Shown one piece after another: positions 45,867 to 53,849 of a stretch of 64,000 bases of DNA. The stretch spans positions 8,846,001 to 8,910,000 of the forward strand of contig NZ_CP108462.1 of the NCBI RefSeq assembly GCF_036226365.1, written 5' to 3'. The notes beneath the pieces were generated by a model. It was given only the letters and a program-made list of their open reading frames with translations. It was not told the DNA's origin and ran no database searches. The position numbers and the translations under genes were made by a program. Each line of letters begins with the position of its first letter. The stretch's first letter is position 1. Source of the stretch: Streptomyces sp. NBC_01262. GTDB taxonomy: Bacteria; Actinomycetota; Actinomycetes; Streptomycetales; Streptomycetaceae.

Positions 45867-45881
45867 GTAACGAACCGATTC

Positions 45882-45901
45882 CACCGGTCAGTTGGCCGGT
45901 G
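45882..45901 (+). promoter_or_regulatory. Inverted repeat CACCGG-N8-CCGGTG between cvnC and cvnD
   Basis: Perfect 6-bp arms lie in the 139-bp gap just upstream of a TAGTGT (45911-45916) that could be a -10 box. It may attenuate read-through or control a separate cvnD promoter. Confidence 0.4.
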
Positions 45902-46004
45902 ATCGCGTAGTAGTGTTCCCTCTCCAGAGGTAAAAGTCTGCTCATGCCCCTAGGACTCAGGATGTCTGCGACCTGCACAATCGGCGAACCGGAAGAAGAG
46001 GCCC

Positions 46005-46607
46005 ATGGTCTTCGGGCGCTCTGACCGCAACAAGCCCGTCGTCGAACCGGTCGCCCTCAAGATCCTTGTCGCCGGCGGATTCGGGGTCGGCAAGACCACC
46101 CTCGTGGGTGCCGTCAGCGAGATCCGTCCGCTGCGCACCGAGGAGGATCTCAGCGAGGTCGGCCGTCCCGTCGACGACACCGGGGGCGTGGAGTCCAAGC
46201 GCACCACCACCGTCGCCATGGACTTCGGCCGCATCACCCTGCGCGAGGACCTCGTTCTCTACCTCTTCGGCACCCCAGGCCAGGACCGCTTCTGGTTCCT
46301 CTGGGACGAACTGGCCCAGGGAGCCCTCGGCGCCGTCGTCCTGGCCGACACCCGCCGCCTGGAGGACTGCTTCGCCGCCGTCGACTACTTCGAGCGCCGG
46401 GCCATTCCCTTCGCCATCGCCGTCAACTGCTTCGAAGGCGCCCAGCGCCACCCCGCCGACATGATCCGCGAGGCCCTCGACCTCGACTCCGAGGTCCCCG
46501 TCGTCCTCTGCGACGCCCGCGACCGCTCCTCCGCCAAGGACGTGCTGATCACGGTGGTTGAACACGCGGCCAAGGCGGCCGAAGCCCGCCGGGCGACAGC
46601 CATATAG
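46005..46607 (+). CDS. cvnD: Conservon small GTPase CvnD
   Basis: A 200-residue Ras-like (MglA-related) GTPase. The G1 loop is GGFGVGKTTLVG. The switch/G3 region is GTPGQDRFWFLW, where DxxG is replaced by TPGQ as usual in conservon GTPases, and G4 is AVNCFEG in place of NKxD. The tail CDARDRSS is near the G5 position. It is expected to cycle under CvnA/CvnB/CvnC control at the membrane. ATG 46005 follows GAAGAAGAGG. The 16-bp repeat shared with the cvnC end overlaps its first codons. Confidence 0.93.
   Translation: MVFGRSDRNKPVVEPVALKILVAGGFGVGKTTLVGAVSEIRPLRTEEDLSEVGRPVDDTGGVESKRTTTVAMDFGRITLREDLVLYLFGTPGQDRFWFLWDELAQGALGAVVLADTRRLEDCFAAVDYFERRAIPFAIAVNCFEGAQRHPADMIREALDLDSEVPVVLCDARDRSSAKDVLITVVEHAAKAAEARRATAI
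46010..46025 (+). repeat. 16-bp direct repeat, copy 2 (start of cvnD)
   Basis: Identical to 45851-45866. It begins in codon 2 of cvnD. Recombination between the two copies would delete the intergenic region and join cvnC to cvnD. Confidence 0.7.
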
Positions 46608-46608
46608 C

Positions 46609-46656
46609 CGGGTGCGTGGGCCGCCGAGGTCACCTCGACGGCCCCACCCGCCCGGG
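46609..46656. terminator. Bidirectional terminator between cvnD and glpK
   Basis: The core GGGCCG-C-CGAGGT (46618-46630) pairs with ACCTCG-A-CGGCCC (46632-46644), giving two 6-bp stems with one mismatch. The flanking GGGTG and CACCC can extend it. It fills the 49-bp gap between convergent genes. Confidence 0.75.
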
Positions 46657-48180
46657 CTACGAGGATCCGTCGTCCTCCTCCTCGTGCCACCCGAAGCTCC
46701 GCTCGACCGCCTTCTTCCACCGGCGGTACTCCCGCTCCCGCGCGCTTTCCTCCATCTGCGGCGTCCACTCCGCGTCCTTGCGCCAGTGCGCCTTGAGCGT
46801 GTCCAGCCCGTCCCACACCCCGGTCGCGAGCCCGGCCGCGTACGCCGCCCCCAGGCACGTCGTCTCGGCCACCTTGGGCCGCACCACCGGCACACCCAGC
46901 ACATCGGCCTGGTGCTGCATCAGCAGCCCGTTGCCTGTCATGCCGCCGTCCACCTTCAGCGTCGTGATGTGGACGCCGGAGTCCTGGTACATCGCGTCCA
47001 CCACCTCCCGCGTCTGCCAGCTCGTGGCCTCCAGCACCGCACGCGCGAGGTGCGCCTTCGTGACGTACCTGGTCAGCCCGGTGATGACGCCGCGCGCGTC
47101 GGAGCGCCAGTACGGGGCGTAGAGCCCGGAGAAGGCGGGCACGATGTACGCGCCGCCGTTGTCCTCCACGCTCGCCGCCAAGGGCTCGATCTCGTCGGCG
47201 GACGAGATGATGCCGAGCTGGTCCCGGAACCACTGCACCAGCGCGCCGGTGATCGCGATCGAGCCCTCCAGGCAGTAGACCGGCGCCTCGCCGCCCAGCT
47301 GGTAGCCCATCGTCGTCAGCAGCCCGTTCTTGGACGGCACGGGCCGGTTGCCGGTGTTCAGCAGCAGGAAACTGCCGGTCCCGTACGTGTTCTTGGCCGT
47401 CCCGGTGTCGTAGCAGGCCTGGCCGAAGACGGCGGCCTGCTGGTCGCCCAGCGCGGACGCCACCGGGACACCGGCGAGCTGGCCGACCGCGGTTCCGTAG
47501 ATCTCCGCCGAGGAGCGGATCTGCGGGAGGATCGCCTCGGGGATGTTCATGGCGGCGAGGATCTCCGGATCCCACTGGAGCGATTCGAGGTTCATCAGCA
47601 TCGTGCGGCCGGCGTTGGTGACATCCGTGACGTGCACGCCGCCGTCCGTGCCGCCGGTGAGGTTCCAGATCAGCCAGGAGTCGATGGTGCCGAAGGCGAT
47701 CTCGCCGTTCTCGGCGCGGCGCCGCAGCCCGGGGACGTTGTCGAGCAGCCAGGCGGCCTTGGGTCCGGAGAAGTAGCTGGCCAGCGGCAGCCCGGTGGAG
47801 TCCCGGAAGCGGTCCTGGCCGTCGCTGCCGCCCAGTTGGGTGCACAGCGCGGAGGTACGGGTGTCCTGCCAGACGATCGCGTTGTGCACCGGCCGTCCGG
47901 TCGCGCGGTCCCACAGGACGGTGGTCTCGCGCTGGTTGGTGATGCCCATCGCGCTGAGCTGGTCGGCGCGCAGGCCCGCCTTGGCGAGCGCGCCGGCGAC
48001 CACGGCCTGGACCTTGGACCAGATCTCGGTCGCGTCGTGCTCGACCCACCCCGGCCTGGGGAAGATCTGGCGGTGCTCACGCTGGTCGACGGCGACGATC
48101 GCGCCGTCCGTGTCGAAGACGATGCAGCGGCTGGAGGTGGTGCCCTGGTCGATTGCGGCGACGTACTTGGTGTCGGTCAT
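46657..48180 (-). CDS. glpK: Glycerol kinase
   Basis: A 507-residue FGGY-family kinase forming glycerol 3-phosphate. The ATP site is AAIDQGTTSSRCIVFD, and the substrate region is QREHRQIFPRPGWVEHDATE. The FGGY signatures VWQDTRTS and GGMTGNGLLMQHQADVLGVP are intact, with normal length. GAGGGGCC precedes the ATG. It follows glpF by 13 bp in one operon. Unlike the Streptomyces gyl operon, no glpD or gylR homologue is next to it. Confidence 0.96.
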   Translation of the reverse strand: MTDTKYVAAIDQGTTSSRCIVFDTDGAIVAVDQREHRQIFPRPGWVEHDATEIWSKVQAVVAGALAKAGLRADQLSAMGITNQRETTVLWDRATGRPVHNAIVWQDTRTSALCTQLGGSDGQDRFRDSTGLPLASYFSGPKAAWLLDNVPGLRRRAENGEIAFGTIDSWLIWNLTGGTDGGVHVTDVTNAGRTMLMNLESLQWDPEILAAMNIPEAILPQIRSSAEIYGTAVGQLAGVPVASALGDQQAAVFGQACYDTGTAKNTYGTGSFLLLNTGNRPVPSKNGLLTTMGYQLGGEAPVYCLEGSIAITGALVQWFRDQLGIISSADEIEPLAASVEDNGGAYIVPAFSGLYAPYWRSDARGVITGLTRYVTKAHLARAVLEATSWQTREVVDAMYQDSGVHITTLKVDGGMTGNGLLMQHQADVLGVPVVRPKVAETTCLGAAYAAGLATGVWDGLDTLKAHWRKDAEWTPQMEESAREREYRRWKKAVERSFGWHEEEDDGSS

Positions 48181-48193
48181 GGCCCCTCACTGG

Positions 48194-48922
48194 CTAGAAC
48201 GCGGCGTTGAAGATGAGACCGGACAGGACTGCGCCGATCAGCGGGCCCGCGACGGGAACCCAGGCGTACTGCCAGTCGGATGTGCCCTTGTTGGGGATCG
48301 GCAGGAAGGTGTGCACGATGCGCGGGCCGAGGTCACGGGCGGGGTTGATGGCGTAACCGGTCGGCCCGCCCAGCGACAGGCCGATCCCGGTGACCAGCAG
48401 CGCCACCACCAGCACACCGGTGCCGGACTCGCCGAGTCCCTTGGTCAGGCCGAGGGCGAGGATCGGCAGCACGAGGCCCACGGTCGCGATGGTCTCGGTG
48501 ACCAGGTTCTGCCACCACACCCGGATCTCCGGGATCGTGGAGAAGATCCCGAGGGTGCCGATCGACGTCTCCTCCTCGGAGTTGGCGGCGAACTGGCCGT
48601 AGTAGACGAGCCAGCACAGGACCGCGCCGAGCATCGCGCCGACCATCTGGCCCGCGATGTACACCGGGACCGTGTCCCAGTCGCCGGTGTCGATGGCGAT
48701 GCCGACGGTCACCGCCGGGTTGAGATGCCCGCCGGACAGCGGCGCGGCGGTGTACGCGCCCGCCAGGACGCCGAAGCCCCAGCCGAAGGCGATGACGACC
48801 CACCCGGCGCCCTTCGCCTTGGAGTGGTTGAGCAGTACGGCGGCGACGACGCCGGCGCCGAAGAGGATCAGGATCGCGGTGCCGATGATCTCGCCGAGGA
48901 ATATGTCTCCGTTGGAATGCAT
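48194..48922 (-). CDS. glpF: Glycerol facilitator (aquaporin family)
   Basis: A 242-residue MIP channel with six predicted helices. Both NPA boxes are present: GGHLNPAVT (near 69) and YAINPARDLGPR (near 200), the latter with the D-R typical of glycerol-conducting members. AGGAG precedes the ATG. It admits glycerol for GlpK, encoded 13 bp downstream. A TTGACG box and small inverted repeats lie upstream. Confidence 0.94.
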   Translation of the reverse strand: MHSNGDIFLGEIIGTAILILFGAGVVAAVLLNHSKAKGAGWVVIAFGWGFGVLAGAYTAAPLSGGHLNPAVTVGIAIDTGDWDTVPVYIAGQMVGAMLGAVLCWLVYYGQFAANSEEETSIGTLGIFSTIPEIRVWWQNLVTETIATVGLVLPILALGLTKGLGESGTGVLVVALLVTGIGLSLGGPTGYAINPARDLGPRIVHTFLPIPNKGTSDWQYAWVPVAGPLIGAVLSGLIFNAAF

Positions 48923-48935
48923 GGCGGCTCCTACG

Positions 48936-48954
48936 TGCAGTCCAGGGGTGCACT
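48936..48954 (-). promoter_or_regulatory. Inverted repeat GTGCA-N9-TGCAC in the glpF leader
   Basis: 5-bp arms overlap the region just upstream of the glpF ribosome-binding site. It is a possible operator or leader hairpin of glpFK. Confidence 0.3.
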
Positions 48955-49042
48955 GACCGGGCCTGAGAGCGCACGGTGCCGTCGCCGGGGGTGTCCCTCC
49001 ACCCGAACGGCCGTCCGTGCCACCCGCATACTTCTCCCGGTG

Positions 49043-49055
49043 TGACGGAGCGTCA
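49043..49055. promoter_or_regulatory. TGACG-N3-CGTCA element upstream of glpF
   Basis: TGACG-GAG-CGTCA lies about 120 bp before glpF. On the minus strand its half TTGACG could serve as a -35 box. The core matches that of the operator candidate at 50791-50807, but the outer bases differ. Confidence 0.4.
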
Positions 49056-49118
49056 AGGTCGCCTGCAGACAGCCGATCGCGGCCGTGTCCGGATCGGGCG
49101 CGAGGTTCAGTGCGAGGC

Positions 49119-50309
49119 TCAGCGGATCACGACCACCGACGACCCGTGCCCGAACAGCCCCTGGTTCGCCGTGATCCCGACCCTCGCCCCCGGTACCTGG
49201 CGCTCTCCCGCCCGCCCGCGCAACTGCCCCACCAGCTCGCACACCTGGGCGATCGCCTGCGCCGGCACCGCCTCCCCGAACGAGGCGAGTCCGCCGCTCA
49301 CATTGACCGGAATCCGGCCCCCGAGCGCCGTCGCCCCGCCGCGCAGCAGCTTCGCGCCCTCACCGCCCGCGCACAGGCCCAGATCCTCGTACCACTCCAA
49401 TTCCAGCGCGGTGGACAGGTCGTAGACCTCCGCGAGGTCCAGGTCCTCCGGGCCGATGCCCGCCTCCTCGTACGCCGCCGACGCGATCGAGGCCCGGAAT
49501 CCCACGGCGGGCGGCTCCACGGCGACGGCCGAGTCGGTCGCGAAGTCGGGCAGGTCCAGCACCGTCTTGGGATACGTCGGGGTGACCGTGGACACCGCGC
49601 TGATCCGCACCGGGCTGCCGGAACCGTGCCGGCGCGCGAAGTCCAGGGTGGACAGCACCAGCGCCGCCGCGCCGTCGGAGGTCGCGCAGATGTCCAGCAG
49701 CCGCAGCGGGTCGGCGACCACGGCGGAGGCCGCGACCTCCTGCGCCGTCACGCGCTTGCGGTAGCGGGCGTTGGGGTTGAGGGAACCGGCCGCCGCGTTC
49801 TTGACCTTCACCTGGGCGAAGTCCTCGGTGGTGTCGCCGTACAGCGCCATGCGGCGGCGCGCGTAGAGCCCGAAGTACGCCGGATTGACCGCGCCCAGGA
49901 TCCGGAAGCGCAGCCAGTCCGGGTCGTCCGGGCGGTCGCCGCCCGCCGGGGCGAAGAAGCCCTTCGGGGCGGCGTCCGCGCCGACCACCAGCGCGACGTC
50001 CGCCATACCTGCCAGCAGTTGCGCGCGTGCGGCGTTGATCGCCTGCGCGCCCGATGCGCATGCCGCGTAGACGCTCGTCACGCGCGCGCCCTGCCAGCCC
50101 AGGGCCTGCGCGAACGTGGCGCCCGCGACGTAGCCGGGGTATCCGCCGCGCACGGTGTCCGCGCCCACCACCAGCTGTACGGCGGGCCATTCGAGCCCCG
50201 CGTCGGCGAGTGCGGCGCGCGCGGCCACCACCCCGTACTCGGTGAAGGAGCGGCCCCACTTGCCCCACGGATGCATGCCGGCCCCGAGGACGGCCACGTC
50301 CCCGGTCAT
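49119..50309 (-). CDS. Thiolase-family lipid-transfer protein with cysteine
   Basis: A 396-residue thiolase-fold protein. VAVLGAGMHPWGKWG opens the protein. The nucleophile motif SVYAACASGAQAI retains the cysteine (near 85-95), unlike the two homologues in the first lipid locus. Further family motifs are ICATSDGAAALVLS, VNVSGGLASFGEAVPA and GITANQGLFGHGSS. The ATG overlaps the DUF35 stop by 4 bp, so the two form a complex-encoding pair. Likely function is acyl-CoA thiolysis or condensation with a DUF35 partner. The physiological substrate is unknown. Confidence 0.85.
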   Translation of the reverse strand: MTGDVAVLGAGMHPWGKWGRSFTEYGVVAARAALADAGLEWPAVQLVVGADTVRGGYPGYVAGATFAQALGWQGARVTSVYAACASGAQAINAARAQLLAGMADVALVVGADAAPKGFFAPAGGDRPDDPDWLRFRILGAVNPAYFGLYARRRMALYGDTTEDFAQVKVKNAAAGSLNPNARYRKRVTAQEVAASAVVADPLRLLDICATSDGAAALVLSTLDFARRHGSGSPVRISAVSTVTPTYPKTVLDLPDFATDSAVAVEPPAVGFRASIASAAYEEAGIGPEDLDLAEVYDLSTALELEWYEDLGLCAGGEGAKLLRGGATALGGRIPVNVSGGLASFGEAVPAQAIAQVCELVGQLRGRAGERQVPGARVGITANQGLFGHGSSVVVIR

Positions 50310-50770
50310 CGCGCGCCGCCCTCTACCGGCCGCCAGTGCCAGGTCGTCCAGACCCGCTCCTCGTCCTCGGCCAGCACCCCCGGCACCACCTCGACCTCCG
50401 CTCCGACCGGCAGGTCCGCCACCCCGACCCCCGGCGCGGCCTGCCCCAGGACCACCATCCGCTCCGCCGCCAGCTCCACGGCCACCAGCGTGTACGGCTC
50501 CCAGGGGCGGCCGGGATCCGACGCGTACGGAGCCGGCGGCCGGTACCGCACATCGGTGCAGGACCACACACGGCCCCGGGGGGACAGCGGGATCTCCTCC
50601 AACGTGGAGGCCCCGCAGGCCGGGTTGCGGCAGTGGCTGTCCTGCCGGGGGAAGAACACCGAGCCGCAGGACCGGCAGCGGGTGCCGAGCAACCGGAAGC
50701 CGTCCGGGGCGTCGGCGTCGTCGGTGAACCAGCCGTCGACGACCGGTGTGCGTTCCCGTTCCCGCGCCAT
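50306..50770 (-). CDS. DUF35 zinc-ribbon/OB-fold protein
   Basis: A 154-residue single-unit DUF35 protein. The zinc ribbon is CRSCGSVFFPRQDSHCRNPAC (four cysteines), followed by an OB-fold (GRVWSCTDVRY to MVVLGQAAPGV). It is the first gene of the pair with the thiolase-like protein and overlaps it by ATGA. DUF35 subunits bind CoA substrates for thiolase or Ltp partners. Its start lies 21 bp from a 17-bp palindrome that resembles the one in the first lipid locus. Confidence 0.88.
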   Translation of the reverse strand: MARERERTPVVDGWFTDDADAPDGFRLLGTRCRSCGSVFFPRQDSHCRNPACGASTLEEIPLSPRGRVWSCTDVRYRPPAPYASDPGRPWEPYTLVAVELAAERMVVLGQAAPGVGVADLPVGAEVEVVPGVLAEDEERVWTTWHWRPVEGGAR

Positions 50771-50790
50771 GCACGCCTCCCGCGAAGAGA

Positions 50791-50807
50791 TCTGACGGTA
50801 CGTCAGA
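50791..50807. promoter_or_regulatory. 17-bp palindromic operator candidate (second copy)
   Basis: TCTGACG-GTA-CGTCAGA is a perfect inverted repeat with 7-bp arms, directly upstream of the DUF35/thiolase pair. Arm length, spacer length and 12 of the 14 arm bases match the element at 1490-1506. Confidence 0.6.
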
Positions 50808-50851
50808 AGTGTGCCATGAAGGGTGGACGCTGTCAGTGGCCGGTGCTATGT

Positions 50852-50885
50852 TCTTCTCAGGTCGAGAATTACTCGGTCTGAGAAC
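50852..50885. promoter_or_regulatory. Nested inverted repeats before the NUDIX regulator
   Basis: TTCTCAG (50854-50860) is the inverse of CTGAGAA (50878-50884). A second pair, TTCTC and GAGAA at 50854-50868, makes a 15-bp palindrome inside it. A TATGTT at 50847-50852 may be the -10 box. The arrangement suggests an autoregulatory operator of the NrtR-like protein. Confidence 0.5.
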
Positions 50886-50911
50886 AACCTCGGTCGGCAG
50901 GGAGTGCGGTC

Positions 50912-51799
50912 ATGGCGGCGTCGCAGCAGGACGAAGCGGTCTTCCTCGCCGCCTACGATCCCCACGCCTTCGAGCCCATCGCCGTCACCGTCGACATCGT
51001 CGCCCTGACGCTTCGTCACGGCGCCCTGCACGTCCTGTTGGTGCGGCGCGGCGGCCCGCCCTTCGAAGGCTGCTGGGCGCTGCCCGGCGGCTTCGTCCGG
51101 TCCGGGCAGGAGTCCCTCGACGAGGCCGCCGCCCGCGAACTCGCCGAGGAGACCGGTCTGGACGCCGAGGGCGGCCTCGGCCGGGTGCACCTGGAGCAGC
51201 TCGGCTCGTACGGCCGCCCGGAGCGCGATCCGCGGATGCACGTGGTCTCGGTCGCCTACCTCGCCTTCGCCCCTGACCTGCCCGAGGCGCGGGCGGGCAG
51301 CGACGCGGCCGCCGCCGACTGGATCCCGGTCGCCGAACTCGGCACAACCGCAATGCTGTTGGGGCAACCGGACGCGGAACTGGAGCGTCCCCACGAGCAG
51401 GGCCGGCCGGCCGGAGCCCACGGGGGTGGTCCCGGCCGCCGGCCCGACCGGACCGACCGGACCGGACTCGCCTTCGACCATGCCCGGATCCTCGCGGAGG
51501 GCCTCGACCGCGCCCGCTCCAAGATCGAGTACACCCCGCTCGCCACCGCCTTCCTCGGCGGCGAGTTCACCATCACCGAACTGCGCGAGGTCTACGAAGC
51601 CGTCTGGGGCCGCGCCCTCCACGCGGGCAACTTCCACCGCAAGGTGCTTTCCGTCCCCGGCTTCGTCGAGTCCACCGGCGACACCGCCACCCGCTCCGGA
51701 TCCCGTGGCGGTCCCCGCGCGCGCCTGTACCGGGCCGGCGACGCCCGCCTTCTCCACCCGGCCCTCCTGCGCCCCGACCGCGAGGAGAGCGTGCGATGA
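50912..51799 (+). CDS. NrtR-like NUDIX-domain transcriptional regulator
   Basis: A 295-residue protein. An N-terminal NUDIX domain (20-150) carries the box GGFVRSGQESLDEAAARELA then EETG (59-82); the first loop is one residue longer than GX5E, so hydrolysis may be weak or lost, as in NrtR regulators. A Gly/Pro/Arg-rich linker (160-185) leads to a C-terminal winged helix (FTITELREVYEAVWG, NFHRKVLSVPGF). Such proteins sense ADP-ribose or related nucleotides. It heads four same-strand genes and diverges from the DUF35/thiolase pair. Confidence 0.85.
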   Translation: MAASQQDEAVFLAAYDPHAFEPIAVTVDIVALTLRHGALHVLLVRRGGPPFEGCWALPGGFVRSGQESLDEAAARELAEETGLDAEGGLGRVHLEQLGSYGRPERDPRMHVVSVAYLAFAPDLPEARAGSDAAAADWIPVAELGTTAMLLGQPDAELERPHEQGRPAGAHGGGPGRRPDRTDRTGLAFDHARILAEGLDRARSKIEYTPLATAFLGGEFTITELREVYEAVWGRALHAGNFHRKVLSVPGFVESTGDTATRSGSRGGPRARLYRAGDARLLHPALLRPDREESVR

Positions 51800-51833
51800 C
51801 AAGCACTCCGGGCACAGGACAGGCCCTAGCCCG

Positions 51834-52835
51834 ATGACCGCCGCCGAACGCGGTCCGCGCACCTTCGACCAGGCCCTGGCGGCCCTCGGCGAACCCTTCC
51901 CGGCCGACCCCGCCGCAGCCGCGCGCCGCTACCGGCGGCTCGCCCGGCTGCTGCACCCCGACACCGCCCCGTACGCCCGGCGCGCGGACGCGGCAGCCGC
52001 CTTCCAGCGCCTGTCCGCCCTGTGGCGGCGGCACACCGGCGGCGACGGCCCCACGCTCACCACCCGCCACCGCACCTACCGCCTCGGCCCGGTCCTCGCC
52101 ATCGGCGACCTCGCCGTACTGCGCGAAGCCTGTCACGACACCGTCCTCAAGATCCCGGTGAAGCCCGCCGACAACGACCTGATGGAGCGCGAGGCCGCCG
52201 CGCTCACCAAGCTCGACACCGCCGCCGACCCGCGCCACCGCGCGTACGCCCCCCGCCTCGTCGAGACCTTCCGCCACCGCGACGACACCGGAACAGAGCG
52301 CCGCGTCAACGCACTCGGCCGCCTCCACGGCTTCCACACCCTCGCCGCGGTCCGCGCCGCCCACCCCGCCGGACTCGACCCGCGCGACGCCGCCTGGATG
52401 TGGCGCCGCCTGCTGGTCGCCCTCGGCTGGGCACACCGCGCCGGGCTCGTCCACGGCGCGGTACTGCCCGAGCACATCCTCATCCACCCTGCCGAGCACG
52501 GACTCGTCCTGGTCGACTGGTGCTACGCGACCGGGCCCGGCGGCACCGTACCCGCCCTCGTCGACCGCCACCGAGACCTCTACCCGCCCGAAGCGCGCGG
52601 CCACGAACCCGTGAGCCCGGCCACCGACATCCATCTCGCCTCGCGCGTCATGCTCCGGCTGATGGGGGATCTCGCCCCGCACCCGCTGCGCGCCTTCATC
52701 CGCGGCTGCACCCTGCCCGCCCGGGCCCGCCGCCCGCACGACGCCTGGCGGCTGCTCGCAGAGCTCGACGAGGTGCTGGAGCGGCTCCACGGGCCACGTA
52801 CCTTCCGGCCGTTCGCCATGACGGCCACAACCTGA
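51834..52835 (+). CDS. J-domain fused to a kinase-like domain (probable pseudokinase)
   Basis: A 333-residue fusion. The N-terminal J-like domain (10-70) has helix II RRYRRLARLLHPD with HPD at 41-43, the Hsp70-contact signature. A protein-kinase-fold domain follows (about 78-320). A candidate ATP-lysine lies in TVLKIP (K106) and a Glu in MEREAAAL. The catalytic loop, however, reads HGAVLPEHILI (207-217), with Ala for the catalytic Asp and His for Asn, and DFG is VDW. It is therefore probably a pseudokinase. It lies 34 bp after the NUDIX gene and 25 bp before the VWA gene. Confidence 0.78.
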   Translation: MTAAERGPRTFDQALAALGEPFPADPAAAARRYRRLARLLHPDTAPYARRADAAAAFQRLSALWRRHTGGDGPTLTTRHRTYRLGPVLAIGDLAVLREACHDTVLKIPVKPADNDLMEREAAALTKLDTAADPRHRAYAPRLVETFRHRDDTGTERRVNALGRLHGFHTLAAVRAAHPAGLDPRDAAWMWRRLLVALGWAHRAGLVHGAVLPEHILIHPAEHGLVLVDWCYATGPGGTVPALVDRHRDLYPPEARGHEPVSPATDIHLASRVMLRLMGDLAPHPLRAFIRGCTLPARARRPHDAWRLLAELDEVLERLHGPRTFRPFAMTATT

Positions 52836-52860
52836 CACACCATCACAAGGGGGAACCACC

Positions 52861-53820
52861 ATGGGCAGCGGAAACTGGTCCACCAACGTCTACGACGCCG
52901 CCGCGCGCTTCCGCGCCGCCTCCGGCACCGGCGCCTTCGCCTACAGCGACCGCGTCACCGCCTCCGCGCCGCGCAGCACCTGGGCGGCCCACCCGTCACT
53001 CGACCCCAAGGACATCGGCATCCGCGAGAGCCGCGACTCCGCCGAACACCCCACGTCCCTCGCCATCGCCGTCCTCTTCGACGTCACCGGCTCGATGCGC
53101 GCCGTCCCCCAGGTCCTGCAGACCAAGCTCCCCGAGCTCTTCGGCCTCATCCTCCGCAAGGGCTACACCGAGCACCCGCAGATCCTCTTCGGCGCCGTCG
53201 GTGACGCCACCTGCGACCGGGTCCCCCTCCAGCTCGGCCAGTTCGAGTCCGACAACCGCATGGACGCCGACCTCGGCAACATCCTCCTGGAGGGCGGAGG
53301 CGGCGGCCAGATGACCGAGTCCTACGAACTCGCCCTCTACGCCATGGCCCGCCACACCTCGATCGACTGCCACGAGAAGCGCGGCCGCCGCGGCTACCTC
53401 TTCCTCATCGGCGACGAGATGCCCTACGGCAGGGTCAAGGCCCACGAAGTCCGCCGCGTCCTCGGCGACGAAATCGCCGAGGACATCCCCATCAGCCGGA
53501 TCGTCGCCGAGCTCAAGCGCACCTTCGACATCTACTACATCCTCCCCGCCGGCTCCTCCTACGTCGGCAACCCCGAAGTCCTCGGCTTCTGGCGCAAGCT
53601 CCTCGGCCAGAACGTCATCGAACTCGACGACCTCGACGCCGTCTGCGAGACCATCGCCCTCACCGTCGGCCTCGGCGAGGAAGCCATCGACCTCGCGGAG
53701 GGCCTGGACGACCTGGACGACATCGGCTCCGCGGCGGGCGAGAGCGTGGGCAAGGCGCTGGCGGCCCTGGGCGGCCGCGACAGGGGCGACGTAGTGGTCA
53801 CGAACATGCGACTGCTCTGA
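52861..53820 (+). CDS. VWA-domain protein
   Basis: A 319-residue cytosolic von Willebrand factor A protein. The MIDAS motif is present as VLFDVTGSMR (Asp74, Thr76, Ser78). A glycine stretch EGGGGGQMTESYELALYAM, with a possible MIDAS Thr, and LFLIGDEMPYG complete the metal-binding surface. No signal peptide or membrane helix is seen. AAGGGGG precedes the ATG. VWA proteins often act with ATPases or chaperones; here the partner may be the adjacent J-domain protein. Confidence 0.85.
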   Translation: MGSGNWSTNVYDAAARFRAASGTGAFAYSDRVTASAPRSTWAAHPSLDPKDIGIRESRDSAEHPTSLAIAVLFDVTGSMRAVPQVLQTKLPELFGLILRKGYTEHPQILFGAVGDATCDRVPLQLGQFESDNRMDADLGNILLEGGGGGQMTESYELALYAMARHTSIDCHEKRGRRGYLFLIGDEMPYGRVKAHEVRRVLGDEIAEDIPISRIVAELKRTFDIYYILPAGSSYVGNPEVLGFWRKLLGQNVIELDDLDAVCETIALTVGLGEEAIDLAEGLDDLDDIGSAAGESVGKALAALGGRDRGDVVVTNMRLL

Positions 53821-53849
53821 CGGACTCCGCACGACCCGTTGGAGGGTCC

